DNA of 19,878 bases from JBPCIX01 sp051005875. GTDB taxonomy: Bacteria > Actinomycetota > CADDZG01 > JAHWKV01. Positions 5,115 to 14,320 of the stretch are shown in pieces. The DNA lies in NCBI GenBank assembly GCA_051005875.1, contig JBPCIX010000018.1, forward strand, positions 1 to 19,878, given 5' to 3'. The notes under the pieces were generated by a model, which made no database searches, was not told the DNA's origin, and worked only from the letters and a program-made list of their open reading frames with translations. The translations under genes and the position numbers were made by a program. Position 1 is the stretch's first letter, and every line of letters begins with the position of its first letter.

Positions 5115-8100
5115 ATGATTCTTAAAGATAGATACGACTGCTACCAGCTGATCAAACAGGGCCACGGGGTCGGGACTTACCTAGCGAAAGATCTCGAGGG
5201 GTCCGCGGACCAGGTGGTCGTTAAGCTTCTCAAGGCCGACACAGTAGCGCCGGCCGTACTCATCCGTCTGGAGCACGAAGCATCGGTTCTGGCCCGTCTC
5301 GGCCAAGGATCGTTCACGCCGCTGCTTGATTATGGAAGCGACGGAGACTACGTCTATTTAGTCCAGCCTTTTAGGCCGGGCCGCACCCTTAGCGAGCGGA
5401 TCATGGAAGGGCCTTTGTCTGTGGAGGGCACCCTAGCTGTCGGTTGCGACCTGCTGCAGGCGTTGCAAAATGCTCACGATCTAGGCGTCTTGCATCGGGA
5501 CGTTAAGCCGAGCAACATCATTGTCAATGGCGACGACCCCATAGAGGGCGCACAGTTGGTGGACTTCGGCCTTTCTTTGACCGCTTCTTTGGACCCAACA
5601 TTGCGCAGCCAGGCAGTCGGCACCGCCCGCTATATGGCGCCCGAGCAATCGGGGATTGTCGATGTGTCCGTTGATGAAAGGTCGGACCTGTACTCCCTGG
5701 GAATCGTGCTTTACGAATGTCTGGCGGGCAAGCCCGCGTTTGACGCGCCCACCGTCGGCGAGGTTCTGCGGCAACATCTCAACTCTCCGGTTCCAGACCT
5801 TGGGAGCGCGGGCATTTACACTCCCAGGGCACTCGAAGGAGCGATCTCGCGCCTTCTGCAAAAAGATCCGGGCCGGCGGTATCAATCCGCCTCCGCGGCG
5901 CTGTCCGACTTTGCTGATATCGCGAAGGGAATTGCCCTTGGAGACCCGAACCCTGCGCTTGTGATCGGGCTACACGACCCAAGGACTATCATCACGGAGC
6001 CTGCTTTCATAGGCAGAGCCGCCGAGCTTAAAACCTTGGGTCACCACCTGAAGCGCACCGCAAAAGGCAGGGGCAGGTTGGTGTTCGTAGCCTCGGAATC
6101 CGGCGGGGGCAAGACGAGGCTGCTGGAAGAGTTCGCCGGTCAGGCCGCGCGTGACCAAGCCTGGGTCCTACGCGGCCAAGGGGTGGACCAGGCCGCGCGG
6201 CGTCCGTACCAGGTTCTGGAGGGAGTTGCCCTAGAAATAGACAAAGCCGCGGCTGAACAAACTGACCTCCGCGAAAGGATTCGAACCCATTTGGGAGACA
6301 GAGCCGAGGCCGCCGGGGTAGCTCTTCCTCAGCTCGCGGACGTCCTGGGTCAATACACGGCGCCGGAATTCCCCGAAGCTTACGGAGAAGTTCGAAGTTT
6401 GGCCGCTCTTGCCGCTCTGCTGGAAACTCTCGGGACGGCTGGGCGACCCGCAGTGGTTTTGCTCGACGACTGCCAGTGGACTGACGGCCTGACCATGAAG
6501 CTTATGCAGCAGTGGCAATCTTCGGCGGAAGCAAAAGGAAGCCACGTCCTTGTGGTCGCGGCCTATCGCACCGAAGAGGTCGCCGAAGGACATCCCCTGA
6601 GCACCATCGCCCCTCATGACGTTCTGGCGCTCGCGCCTCTCAAGTTCGCGGAAATAGGCGACATGGCCCGGTCAATGGCCGGACCTCTTCCGCAGAAAGC
6701 AATTGACACGGTTAACCAGTTGTCTGAAGGCATCCCGTTCATGGCAGCGGCAGTCGTGCACGGACTGGTGGAATGCGGCGCTGTTGTTGAATCCGACTCC
6801 GGCTGGCAAGTGGACGAGGCCGCCCTTGCCGATGTTCAGACGTCCCGCCGGGCGGCGCTTTTTCTGCTAAAGCGCTTGAAACTGTTGTCTGAAGACGCGC
6901 TCCAGCTGCTGTCAATTGGAGCGGTGCTGGGCAAGGAGTTCGACTTATTGTTTGCAATCGAGTTGTCAGGTCAAGAGCCCGGCCGAACAATGCCGGCCTT
7001 GGCCGAGGCCAGACGACGCAGGATCGTTTGGGTGGACGAGCCAAACGGGAAGTGCCACTTCCTGCATGACAAGCTTCGCGAGGCTCTTTTGGAACATCTT
7101 TCCAGCGCCGGGCGGATCGACTTGCACCGGCGCGCTGCCGAGCATATCGAGCATGCCGATTCCAGCCGCGTCTTTGAGTTGGCCTACCACTTCGACGCAG
7201 CCGGGGACTCTGAGCGAGCACTGCCCTATGCGCTGGCCGCGGCCGAGCATGCACGGACCCAGCAGACTCTGGAAGTCGCGGAGGCGCACTACCGGATGGC
7301 GCTGAGGGCGGCATCCGCGACCGAAGCGTCCGTCCGGAAAAACATCGTCGAGGGCTTGGGTGATGTTCTGACTCTCCGCGGGGCCTACAAGGAAGCGGCC
7401 ACTCAGTTCAATCTCGCCCGCGCCTTGACGAAGGACCCCCAAGCTCTTGCTGCTCTGGAGGGCAAGCTGGGTGACGTAGCATTCAGACGGGGCAATCTCG
7501 CTGAGGCAAGCAATTTCCTTGAGAGCGCTCTCAGACAACTTGGCGTCTGGGTGCCCCGAAGCCAGTTGGGGCTTGTAGCGTCGCTTGCAATGGCGGTGTT
7601 TGTTCATGTGCTGCACAGTTTGGCGCCGGCAATCTTTATGGGCCGCCGTTCGCCGGAGGGGGCCGAAAGCAAGCTGCTTGAGGTTCGGCTGCACAGCCGT
7701 CTCGCTTATGTTTATTGGTTCCGCAGCGGAAGGTTGCGCTGTGCATGCAGTCATCTGCGTGAAATGAACCTTGCGGAGCGTTACCCGCCGACCCTGGAAT
7801 TGGCCCAGGCGTATTCTGAACACGGACCGGTCATGACCATGCTCCCGTGGTTCGCCAGGGGCATCAAGTACGTAGAGCGTTCCTACGAAATCCGAATGGA
7901 GCTGGGGGACGTCTGGGGGCAGGGCCAGTCACTAGATTTCTACGGAGTCATCCTCTACGCAGCTTCACGGTTTAGGGATGCGATTGAGAAGCTAAGTGAA
8001 GCAGCGAAGATCTTGGAGCGAATCGGCGACCGATGGGAAGTCAGCACCGCTCGTTGGAACATTGCCTTTAGTCTTTATAGATTGGGGGAACTGGGGCCGG

Positions 8101-10451
8101 CGGTTGAGATGGCTCGCAAGGTACACTCCGACGCCATTGAAGCGGGTGATCAGGCCGCAGTCGGAATCTCTTTGAGCGCCTGGTCGCGGGCAGCGGAAGG
8201 TGATGTTCCCAGCGAACTCATACGCGCACAAATGGACATCCAGCGCACGCATGAAGATGCCAGCACGTTAGTGGAGTTGCACCTTGCGGAAGGGGTCCGC
8301 TTGCTTGGTGCCGGCGAGCCCGAACAGGCCGTCGAGATTTTTGAAGAAGCCAGGCGAGTGATTCGCAAGGCTGGACTCCGCCAAGAGTACGTCGCCCCCG
8401 TCCTGCCCTGGCTGGCAACGGCTCTGCGCACGCAACTCGAGCGCAATGCGCCGTATCCGACCTCTCAACGCAAGCGGTTGATCCGCCGGGCGACGAGGGT
8501 TGCCCGGCGCGCAGGGCTGTTATCGATCAGTTACAAAAACAACCGGCCCCACGCGTTGCGGGAACTGGGCATTTTGGCCGCTTTAACAGGCCGCCCCGGC
8601 GGGGCCCGGCGCCGTCTTGACCGCAGTATTGAGATCGCGCGGGTACAGGGTATGAAATTTGAAGAGGCCCAAAGCCTAGAGACAAAGGGCCGAATCGGGC
8701 TCGGGCTCGGCTTCGAGGGCGCCGCCGACGATTTAAGGGCGGGAGAGACCCTCCTGGCGCAGGTTCGAGCAACGCGGGCCGTTGCAGACACGACTGCCAA
8801 GCCGGCGACTCTTTCGTTGGCCGACCGATTCTCGACCTTGCTGGAAGTCGGCCGCGCCATTGCTTCAGCAGCTTCTGTTGAGGCTGTGTATCAGGAAGTC
8901 GTCGGAGCATCTAAGAACTTGCTCAGGGGCCAGGAATGCTTTGTGCTGCAAGTCACCGGCGACTCTGAGGATGCTCCGACGGACTCCCCTGATGGCACGG
9001 GGGCGCTCAGCAGCACCCTTGTTCAAGAAGCCTTGGCCTCTGGCGCCCCTGTCGTTTCCAATGTCGCCCAAGATCAAAACGCCGCCGAGAGTCTGGTGTT
9101 CGCCGGCGTGCGCTCGGCGCTTTGTGCCCCCATTTCATCCGAGGGCCGGCCTGTGGCTTTTATGTACGTGACCCACGCCCAGATCGGCGGCCTCTTCGGC
9201 ACTGAGGAAACGCAGCTTGCTTCCTTTATGGCGGCAATTGCGGGCGCGGCGCTAGACCAGGTCGCCGCAGGCGAGGCGCGATTTCGCTCCTTGGCGGATG
9301 CCGGCGCGAGGGACCAGGCCCTTGAGGCATCGCGCCTCAAATCTCAATTTCTCGCCAACATGAGCCACGAAATTCGCACGCCAATGAACGGCGTATTGGG
9401 GATGGCGCAACTACTACTGGACACGAGGCTGGATTCTACTCAACTGCACTACCTTGAAGCGCTGGAGGAATCGGGCCAAAATCTACTGCGGATTATCAAT
9501 GACATTCTGGATTTCTCCAAGGTCGAGGCAGGCAAGTTGAAGTTGGAAAACATCAATTTCGACCTGCCTTCCATGGCTCGCCTGGTTATTTCAACGCTCG
9601 CCTTGCGCGCCGAACAAAAGGGCCTGGCTCTTGAGCTTGAAGTAGGCGAGGATCTGTCGCCGCTGGTGATCGGCGATCCCCTTCGACTGCGCCAGATTCT
9701 CAGCAACCTTGTCGACAATGCTTTGAAGTTTACCGACCGGGGCGGGGTCACGGTCCGTATCGCCGGCGCCGGGGACGGAAGAATTCGTTTCGAGATCGCC
9801 GACACAGGTATCGGCATAGATCCGGCTGACCGGCCCCGTATGCTCGATCCATTTTCACAAGGGGACGCATCCACTACCAGACGGTTCGGCGGGACCGGCC
9901 TCGGGGTAACAATCTGTCACCAGCTGGTTGAGCTTATGGAAGGATCCATGGACTACGAAAGCCAGCTCGGTAAGGGGACTACATTCTGGTTCGAGGTGCC
10001 GCTGCCGGCATCGGGTGCTGCCTTGAGCGGACCAGAGGACTCTTCCGGGGCAACGACGCCGCGTGACGAAAAAGTTGTTGGCCTTTCCTTACTCTCCAGG
10101 GGCCGGATCCTGCTGGTGGAAGACTCCCCGGTGAATCAGGTGGTGGCTAAAGTTATGGTGAGAAAGCTTGGTTTCACGGTCGATCTTGCCCAAAGCGGCG
10201 CCGAGGCGGTGGAGGCCTGCAAAATAACCAGCTTCGACGCCATCCTGATGGATTGCTTGATGCCGGAAATGGACGGATACGAGGCGACCCGGCAAATCCG
10301 GCGACTGGAAGGTATTTCTCGGCACACCCCCATCATTGCTCTTACCGCTGCCGCCATGGCCGGAGACCGAGAAAAATGCCTGTTGGCGGGAATGGATGGA
10401 TATCTTTCCAAGCCTTTGAATCAGCAGGAGTTGGCGGAAGCTCTCGTCTAA
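5115..10451 (+). CDS. Trifunctional Ser/Thr kinase - AAA ATPase - GAF - hybrid histidine kinase
   Basis: This 1778-residue cytoplasmic protein starts with a Hanks-type kinase: a GHGVG loop, HRDVKPSN at residues 127-134, DFG at 150-152, then APE. From about 297 comes an AAA_16-type ATPase with Walker A SESGGGKT (Lys about 333) and Walker B VVLLDD (about 450). Residues about 690-1220 form a TPR-like helical solenoid. A GAF domain (about 1235-1380) precedes the histidine kinase, with MSHEIRTPMN (phospho-acceptor His about 1418), N box DNALKF (about 1534) and DTGIGI. The protein ends in a receiver domain with phospho-Asp about 1713. All catalytic motifs seem intact. No transmembrane anchor or output domain is visible, so it should phosphorylate itself and unknown partners. 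The start at 5115 has GGAGAAGAGG upstream and directly precedes the kinase fold. Confidence 0.93.
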   Translation: MILKDRYDCYQLIKQGHGVGTYLAKDLEGSADQVVVKLLKADTVAPAVLIRLEHEASVLARLGQGSFTPLLDYGSDGDYVYLVQPFRPGRTLSERIMEGPLSVEGTLAVGCDLLQALQNAHDLGVLHRDVKPSNIIVNGDDPIEGAQLVDFGLSLTASLDPTLRSQAVGTARYMAPEQSGIVDVSVDERSDLYSLGIVLYECLAGKPAFDAPTVGEVLRQHLNSPVPDLGSAGIYTPRALEGAISRLLQKDPGRRYQSASAALSDFADIAKGIALGDPNPALVIGLHDPRTIITEPAFIGRAAELKTLGHHLKRTAKGRGRLVFVASESGGGKTRLLEEFAGQAARDQAWVLRGQGVDQAARRPYQVLEGVALEIDKAAAEQTDLRERIRTHLGDRAEAAGVALPQLADVLGQYTAPEFPEAYGEVRSLAALAALLETLGTAGRPAVVLLDDCQWTDGLTMKLMQQWQSSAEAKGSHVLVVAAYRTEEVAEGHPLSTIAPHDVLALAPLKFAEIGDMARSMAGPLPQKAIDTVNQLSEGIPFMAAAVVHGLVECGAVVESDSGWQVDEAALADVQTSRRAALFLLKRLKLLSEDALQLLSIGAVLGKEFDLLFAIELSGQEPGRTMPALAEARRRRIVWVDEPNGKCHFLHDKLREALLEHLSSAGRIDLHRRAAEHIEHADSSRVFELAYHFDAAGDSERALPYALAAAEHARTQQTLEVAEAHYRMALRAASATEASVRKNIVEGLGDVLTLRGAYKEAATQFNLARALTKDPQALAALEGKLGDVAFRRGNLAEASNFLESALRQLGVWVPRSQLGLVASLAMAVFVHVLHSLAPAIFMGRRSPEGAESKLLEVRLHSRLAYVYWFRSGRLRCACSHLREMNLAERYPPTLELAQAYSEHGPVMTMLPWFARGIKYVERSYEIRMELGDVWGQGQSLDFYGVILYAASRFRDAIEKLSEAAKILERIGDRWEVSTARWNIAFSLYRLGELGPAVEMARKVHSDAIEAGDQAAVGISLSAWSRAAEGDVPSELIRAQMDIQRTHEDASTLVELHLAEGVRLLGAGEPEQAVEIFEEARRVIRKAGLRQEYVAPVLPWLATALRTQLERNAPYPTSQRKRLIRRATRVARRAGLLSISYKNNRPHALRELGILAALTGRPGGARRRLDRSIEIARVQGMKFEEAQSLETKGRIGLGLGFEGAADDLRAGETLLAQVRATRAVADTTAKPATLSLADRFSTLLEVGRAIASAASVEAVYQEVVGASKNLLRGQECFVLQVTGDSEDAPTDSPDGTGALSSTLVQEALASGAPVVSNVAQDQNAAESLVFAGVRSALCAPISSEGRPVAFMYVTHAQIGGLFGTEETQLASFMAAIAGAALDQVAAGEARFRSLADAGARDQALEASRLKSQFLANMSHEIRTPMNGVLGMAQLLLDTRLDSTQLHYLEALEESGQNLLRIINDILDFSKVEAGKLKLENINFDLPSMARLVISTLALRAEQKGLALELEVGEDLSPLVIGDPLRLRQILSNLVDNALKFTDRGGVTVRIAGAGDGRIRFEIADTGIGIDPADRPRMLDPFSQGDASTTRRFGGTGLGVTICHQLVELMEGSMDYESQLGKGTTFWFEVPLPASGAALSGPEDSSGATTPRDEKVVGLSLLSRGRILLVEDSPVNQVVAKVMVRKLGFTVDLAQSGAEAVEACKITSFDAILMDCLMPEMDGYEATRQIRRLEGISRHTPIIALTAAAMAGDREKCLLAGMDGYLSKPLNQQELAEALV

Positions 10452-10456
10452 CGCGC

Positions 10457-12478
10457 TCAGGGAACCAGGGGCGCCAGCAGGTTGGTTCCCCCGTTGACGG
10501 GTGGGGTTGGAGTCGGTTCGGGAATCTGTGGGGTTGGATTTGGTTCGGGAATCGGTGGGGTTGGAGTCGGTTCGGGAATCGACCCGCCGATTAACTCTGC
10601 GTATGCCCGGGCCCCCGGGCCGCTTGTTGTCTTGAAATGAGTTCCATCTGCTTGAAACCACTCGGAGTGACCCGCACTGAGGCCAAACCAGTCGGCGATC
10701 TTGACTTTCGGATTCCGGTCTGCCGCCGAGCGAAATACCCGGTTGACGGGGTCTTGCCAGGGTTTATTGACCCTGTTGGTAACCAGAACTATATGCGGAA
10801 CTGACCCAAGCTTCGCCAGGAGTCCATCAACCTGGGCATCCGAAACGGGACCGTTGTTTCCGAAGTGAAGCACCACCACATCTGCGAGGCGCCCCCCATC
10901 GCGCAGTGTTCGAATGGCCTGGAGTTGACCCTGGAACTGGCGGCCCTTGTCCGCGTCTATATATGCGCTCGGGCCTAACCTAGCCTGCAAGGCCACAGCG
11001 GCGGTAATCATTACGGAATCGCCGACGGCAGTGACTCGAACACTGCCCGGCGGCGGCCCGCTGCGCTCAGGAATCGGAGCTGCCGGTGGCGGAGGTGGCG
11101 GGGCGGGTGCGGGCGGCGGAGCGACAACAGGAGGGGCCGGGGGAACAACCGCAGTCAACACCAAAGGCAGCGGCGAGGGTTCGGGCAAAACTTGATTCGC
11201 CAGGGCGCGCTCGCCTTGCCGCAACGTCGCTTTCAAAGGGTCTGAAGTCGGCAGCCTCATCGCTAGAGCCACCGCGGGCACCAGAGTGAAAATTGATACC
11301 GCCACCAGAACCAGCCTGTTTGTTGTCCGCCTGTTGGTTCTTTTGGACCGGGGTATTTTCATGAAGGGCATTTCGATGAAGCGATATGAGAGCGCCCCCA
11401 CAATTACAGCAATGACCAGACTGAAAGCTCCTACAATCAACGCTGGCCACGTTCTCTGCGCCGCTTGAATCAGAACAATAAGCGGCCAGTGCCATAGATA
11501 GATTCCGTAGGATCGTTTTCCGAACCACACAAGGAAGCGGCTTTCAAACAGCCGTGCCAAGCGGCCCTCAAAGCGTCCAGCGATCAGGGGAGCAAAGGCT
11601 GCTTGGGTGGCCATAAATCCCAGCGGGTAAAGCCACCCGGAACGCTCGTCCGCCAAAAAAGTTATGGCCAAAAGGCAGACGAGGCCGGCCCACCCAAAGT
11701 AAGCAGCCCAAACAGATGAACCTGAGCGGGGCGAATGGCTTGGTTTCTGGCCGACCACTAAGAAAGCAAGCAGGACGCCTGCCAGCAAAGCGCCCACGCG
11801 TGCATCAGTCCCGTAGTAGGCGCGGACAGGATCCCACCTTAGATATAGAAGCGCCATCAGCCCTGCAGAAGCGGCCATTGCTGCCGCCAAGATCGCTACC
11901 GCCGTTCCTCGACTTCTCTTCCCCAGCCACAGCACGAGAAAGGGGCAAAGCAGGTAAAACTGCAATTCCACTGAAATAGACCAGAGGTGGCGCACGGGGG
12001 ATGGCCCGGCAAACTGTTGAAAATAGGAACTGCGACCTGCAATCAAGCGCCAGTTTGTAACCCCCGCCAGCGATGACAAAATGTCCCCCCGAAGCCGGTA
12101 GTCTGCCAGAAGAACAATCGGGGCGATGATTAGGAGCGCAAAAATCAAGACCATCAGCGCCGGTCCAATACGCCTTATCCTGCGTTCGTAGAAGCTCAAA
12201 ACATCTACCCTGCCGGTGCGACTCATCTCATCCAACAAATGTCCAGCGAGAAGGTAGCCCGAGAGAACGAAGAACACTTCGACTCCGATAAATCCGCCCC
12301 GGACGACGGAGGGGGCGGCGTGGTAGCCAACCACCAGGAGAAGGGCCAGACCGCGGAGCCCATCCAGCTTAGAAATTCGAGCCACGGGCAAGGTGTTTAG
12401 CGATGGCCGCCGATACCGGAGAAACTTCATATCCTGTAGCTTAGGGCTTATCTGGCTGCCCCCAAACTGATCATTCAT
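10457..12478 (-). CDS. Acyltransferase-3 / SGNH-hydrolase fusion (OafA/OatA-like O-acyltransferase)
   Basis: The 673-residue membrane protein has an acyltransferase-3 domain (about 35-375) with LDGLRGLALLLVVGYH (His 53), FFVLSGYL, and RHLWSISVELQFYL, spread over about ten membrane helices. One more helix (about 388-407) leads to an external Pro/Ala-rich linker (about 444-470). A C-terminal SGNH domain follows, with GDSVM (Ser 488), FGNNG (Asn 541) and DGTH (Asp 611, His 614). Such proteins move acyl groups, usually acetyl, across the membrane and onto peptidoglycan or surface sugars. The protein ends in three IPEPTPTPP-like repeats. The first 30 residues are not typical of the family and belong to a repeat also found at 18272-18352. 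It converges with the kinase gene with a five-base gap. Confidence 0.92.
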   Translation of the reverse strand: MNDQFGGSQISPKLQDMKFLRYRRPSLNTLPVARISKLDGLRGLALLLVVGYHAAPSVVRGGFIGVEVFFVLSGYLLAGHLLDEMSRTGRVDVLSFYERRIRRIGPALMVLIFALLIIAPIVLLADYRLRGDILSSLAGVTNWRLIAGRSSYFQQFAGPSPVRHLWSISVELQFYLLCPFLVLWLGKRSRGTAVAILAAAMAASAGLMALLYLRWDPVRAYYGTDARVGALLAGVLLAFLVVGQKPSHSPRSGSSVWAAYFGWAGLVCLLAITFLADERSGWLYPLGFMATQAAFAPLIAGRFEGRLARLFESRFLVWFGKRSYGIYLWHWPLIVLIQAAQRTWPALIVGAFSLVIAVIVGALSYRFIEMPFMKIPRSKRTNRRTTNRLVLVAVSIFTLVPAVALAMRLPTSDPLKATLRQGERALANQVLPEPSPLPLVLTAVVPPAPPVVAPPPAPAPPPPPPAAPIPERSGPPPGSVRVTAVGDSVMITAAVALQARLGPSAYIDADKGRQFQGQLQAIRTLRDGGRLADVVVLHFGNNGPVSDAQVDGLLAKLGSVPHIVLVTNRVNKPWQDPVNRVFRSAADRNPKVKIADWFGLSAGHSEWFQADGTHFKTTSGPGARAYAELIGGSIPEPTPTPPIPEPNPTPQIPEPTPTPPVNGGTNLLAPLVP
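10499..10579 (-). repeat. Three tandem 27-bp repeats encoding IPEPTPTPP
   Basis: Three imperfect 27-base units encode IPEPTPTPP, IPEPNPTPQ and IPEPTPTPP at residues 634-660 of the acyltransferase, just after the SGNH domain. They probably form a stiff proline-rich tail outside the membrane. Copy number could vary between strains. Confidence 0.85.
12392..12478 (-). repeat. Dispersed repeat R3, copy 1 (start of acyltransferase ORF)
   Basis: This 87-base segment encodes the first 29-30 residues of the acyltransferase ORF (from MNDQF to RYRRPSLNTL). A diverged copy at 18272-18352 keeps the same frame and start codon (MRDQF to RYRRPSVNTL), with a net six-base (two-codon) length difference. Confidence 0.75.
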
Positions 12479-13309
12479 GACTACCTAGCCCTTTCCCTTG
12501 ACGTCGCCCCCGGCATCTACGAAATCGGTGGATCCGAGGCCACAAGTTACTTGGAAATGATCGAGTCCTATGCACGCGTTAGGGGCCTGAGGAAAAGACT
12601 AATAGTCAAAGTCCCGCTGCTGTCACCCCGAGTTTCTTCTTACTGGGTTGATCTGGTCACCCCGGTTGATCGTCGGGTGAGCCACAGTTTGATCGAAAGC
12701 CTGACCGGCCCGGTATTAGTGGAAAATGCGGACGCCACCGCCAAGGCCTTCGAAATCAAACCGCGAGAGCTCAATGATGCGCTGGCCGAAGCACTAGCCG
12801 ACCAGGGCCAGGCGACTGCCGCTGAACTCTTTGGTCTTGCGGGGGGCCTGGAAAATGGGGTGTATTCGGTCCGCAAGCGGGTCCACGTGGCGGATCCGGA
12901 ACGGGTTTCGCAGGCTCTGACCCAAATTGGAGGAGATCTTGCATGGTACGGGATACCCTGGGCATGGAAGGTCCGAATCATGGTGGGCAAACTGTTCGGC
13001 GAGAAACTGGGGCTGCTGCTTCCACCGACGATTTCCGCCGGATCTTCGGTGGACTGGTGGACGGTAAAGACCGCGCGCCCGGGAGAGTTGGTTCTGGCGA
13101 CGCGGGACTGGAAGGTTGGAGAAGGGTGGCTTGGCTACCGGTTGAGCGAGGACGGCATGCTTGAGCAAGCCGCTGCATTTCGCCCCAAGGGGGTCCCCGG
13201 TTTCTTGTATTGGAAGTTACTGGGGCCGTTCCATGCGGCTGCGTTTTCGGCAATGCTTCGCGCCAGGGCCAACCCGGCCGGACCCCACCCGGACGGCGGA
13301 TTAAGCTAA
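12478..13309 (+). pseudogene. 5'-truncated SDR / DUF2867 protein gene
   Basis: The frame is open from about 12478 through DYLALSLDVAPGIYEIGGSE and YARVRGLRKRLIVKVP to the end of a DUF2867 domain (about the last 150 residues, with YSVRKRVHVADPERV, WWTVKTARPGELV and GEGWLGYRL). Intact relatives of roughly 480 residues begin with an NAD(P)-binding Rossmann domain, which is wholly missing. The homology stops exactly at the start of the acyltransferase ORF on the other strand, that is, at repeat R3. No ribosome site is visible; a TTG at 12551 could at most give a 252-residue product. A free-standing DUF2867 protein is possible, but a broken gene is more likely. Confidence 0.72.
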
Positions 13310-13335
13310 TTCCCATGGGCTCCCGGCTGCCGGGG

Positions 13336-14223
13336 TTAAATCAACTCTGGCATTGCCCGGGAGCGCAAAGCGCCGATGTAAACACCGGCAATGATCAAGA
13401 TTCCGCCGAAGGCCAGGCCGGGCACTATCACTTCTTTGTCCAGCCAGGCCGATAGAACCACCGTCACAAAAGGTGTTACCACCATCACATACGAGGCGCG
13501 GGACGCGCTCCAGCTGTTGATCAGAAAGACATAGAGCAAAAACACAACCACAGAGCCGATTGATGCAATATAGGCAATCGCGAGCCACGTGGCTGGACGG
13601 TGAGGAAGCACCATCGGTTCGAAGGTAAGCAATGCTCCACCGATTAGAACAACCGAGGCCGCCATCATGCCCACCGCGTTCATTGTTACCGGATGAATGC
13701 CCGGGAATCGGCGCACCACCACCGCCGCCTCGCCGAAGCACAGCACACTGCCCAGCACTGCAAGCAGAGACGGCAGGGGTAAAGATGCGTTTGACACGCC
13801 GCTGGAAATTAGAACGACTCCTGCAAGACCCAGGAACGTGCCCACCACCGCCGAGGGAGTCAGTTTCTCCTGGCGCTGCACCACGGCCAGCAACAATGTG
13901 GCAAGGGGCACCAGGGCGAGCAGAGTCGCGCCGAGCCCCGCGTGGATGCGAACCAGAGCGTAGTAGCCCAGACCGAAGGCTCCGGCAAACTGCAGCACGC
14001 CGTACACGATGGCGCCCCTGAGCTCTCTTCCCCGAGGTAGGCGGAGTTTGAGGAAGGCCATTACCATCGCCAGTAAAACCGCGGCAATCGAAAACCTCAG
14101 GCCTGCTCCCCACAACGGCGCCAGTTCCCTGTTGCTGAATCTAATTGCGACGGGGTTGACTCCGGCTAGAAACGCGCCGCTTATGAAAGCGGCAACAGCT
14201 AACCGATTCCGGTCCCCGGTCAT
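13336..14223 (-). CDS. EamA / drug-metabolite transporter family protein
   Basis: The 295-residue protein consists almost entirely of about ten hydrophobic helices in two repeated halves of five, the EamA (DMT superfamily) layout. Recognisable pieces are AAFISGAFLAGVNPVAIRFS at the N-terminus, YYALVRIHAGLGATLLALVP at the end of helices 3-4, and SRASYVMVVTPFVTVVLSAW in the second half. It sits in the inner membrane and exports or imports a small metabolite that cannot be identified here. The upstream methyltransferase gene runs in the same direction with a 97-base gap, so co-transcription is possible. Only a weak GGTG ribosome site precedes the ATG. It converges with the truncated DUF2867 gene. 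Confidence 0.9.
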   Translation of the reverse strand: MTGDRNRLAVAAFISGAFLAGVNPVAIRFSNRELAPLWGAGLRFSIAAVLLAMVMAFLKLRLPRGRELRGAIVYGVLQFAGAFGLGYYALVRIHAGLGATLLALVPLATLLLAVVQRQEKLTPSAVVGTFLGLAGVVLISSGVSNASLPLPSLLAVLGSVLCFGEAAVVVRRFPGIHPVTMNAVGMMAASVVLIGGALLTFEPMVLPHRPATWLAIAYIASIGSVVVFLLYVFLINSWSASRASYVMVVTPFVTVVLSAWLDKEVIVPGLAFGGILIIAGVYIGALRSRAMPELI

Positions 14224-14320
14224 TCACCAAGATTACGCCCTATTGTGTCTGCGAAATAGAGTCTGAAGTGCTGAGGATTGAGTTGACCTGACCGTCTGTC
14301 GCGCGTCGCGTCGCTAGGCG

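Noticed and set aside
6966..7823. A 285-codon minus-strand open frame inside the kinase gene
   Set aside because: It is antisense to the ATPase/TPR region and has no recognisable motif; high GC makes such frames common.
10449..10457. Bidirectional terminator between kinase and acyltransferase genes
   Set aside because: Only five bases separate the stops, and I saw no stem followed by a T-run.
13301..14113. A 270-codon minus-strand open frame overlapping the EamA gene
   Set aside because: It is a shadow in another frame: Arg/Gly-rich with no family pattern, while the EamA frame shows regular membrane helices.
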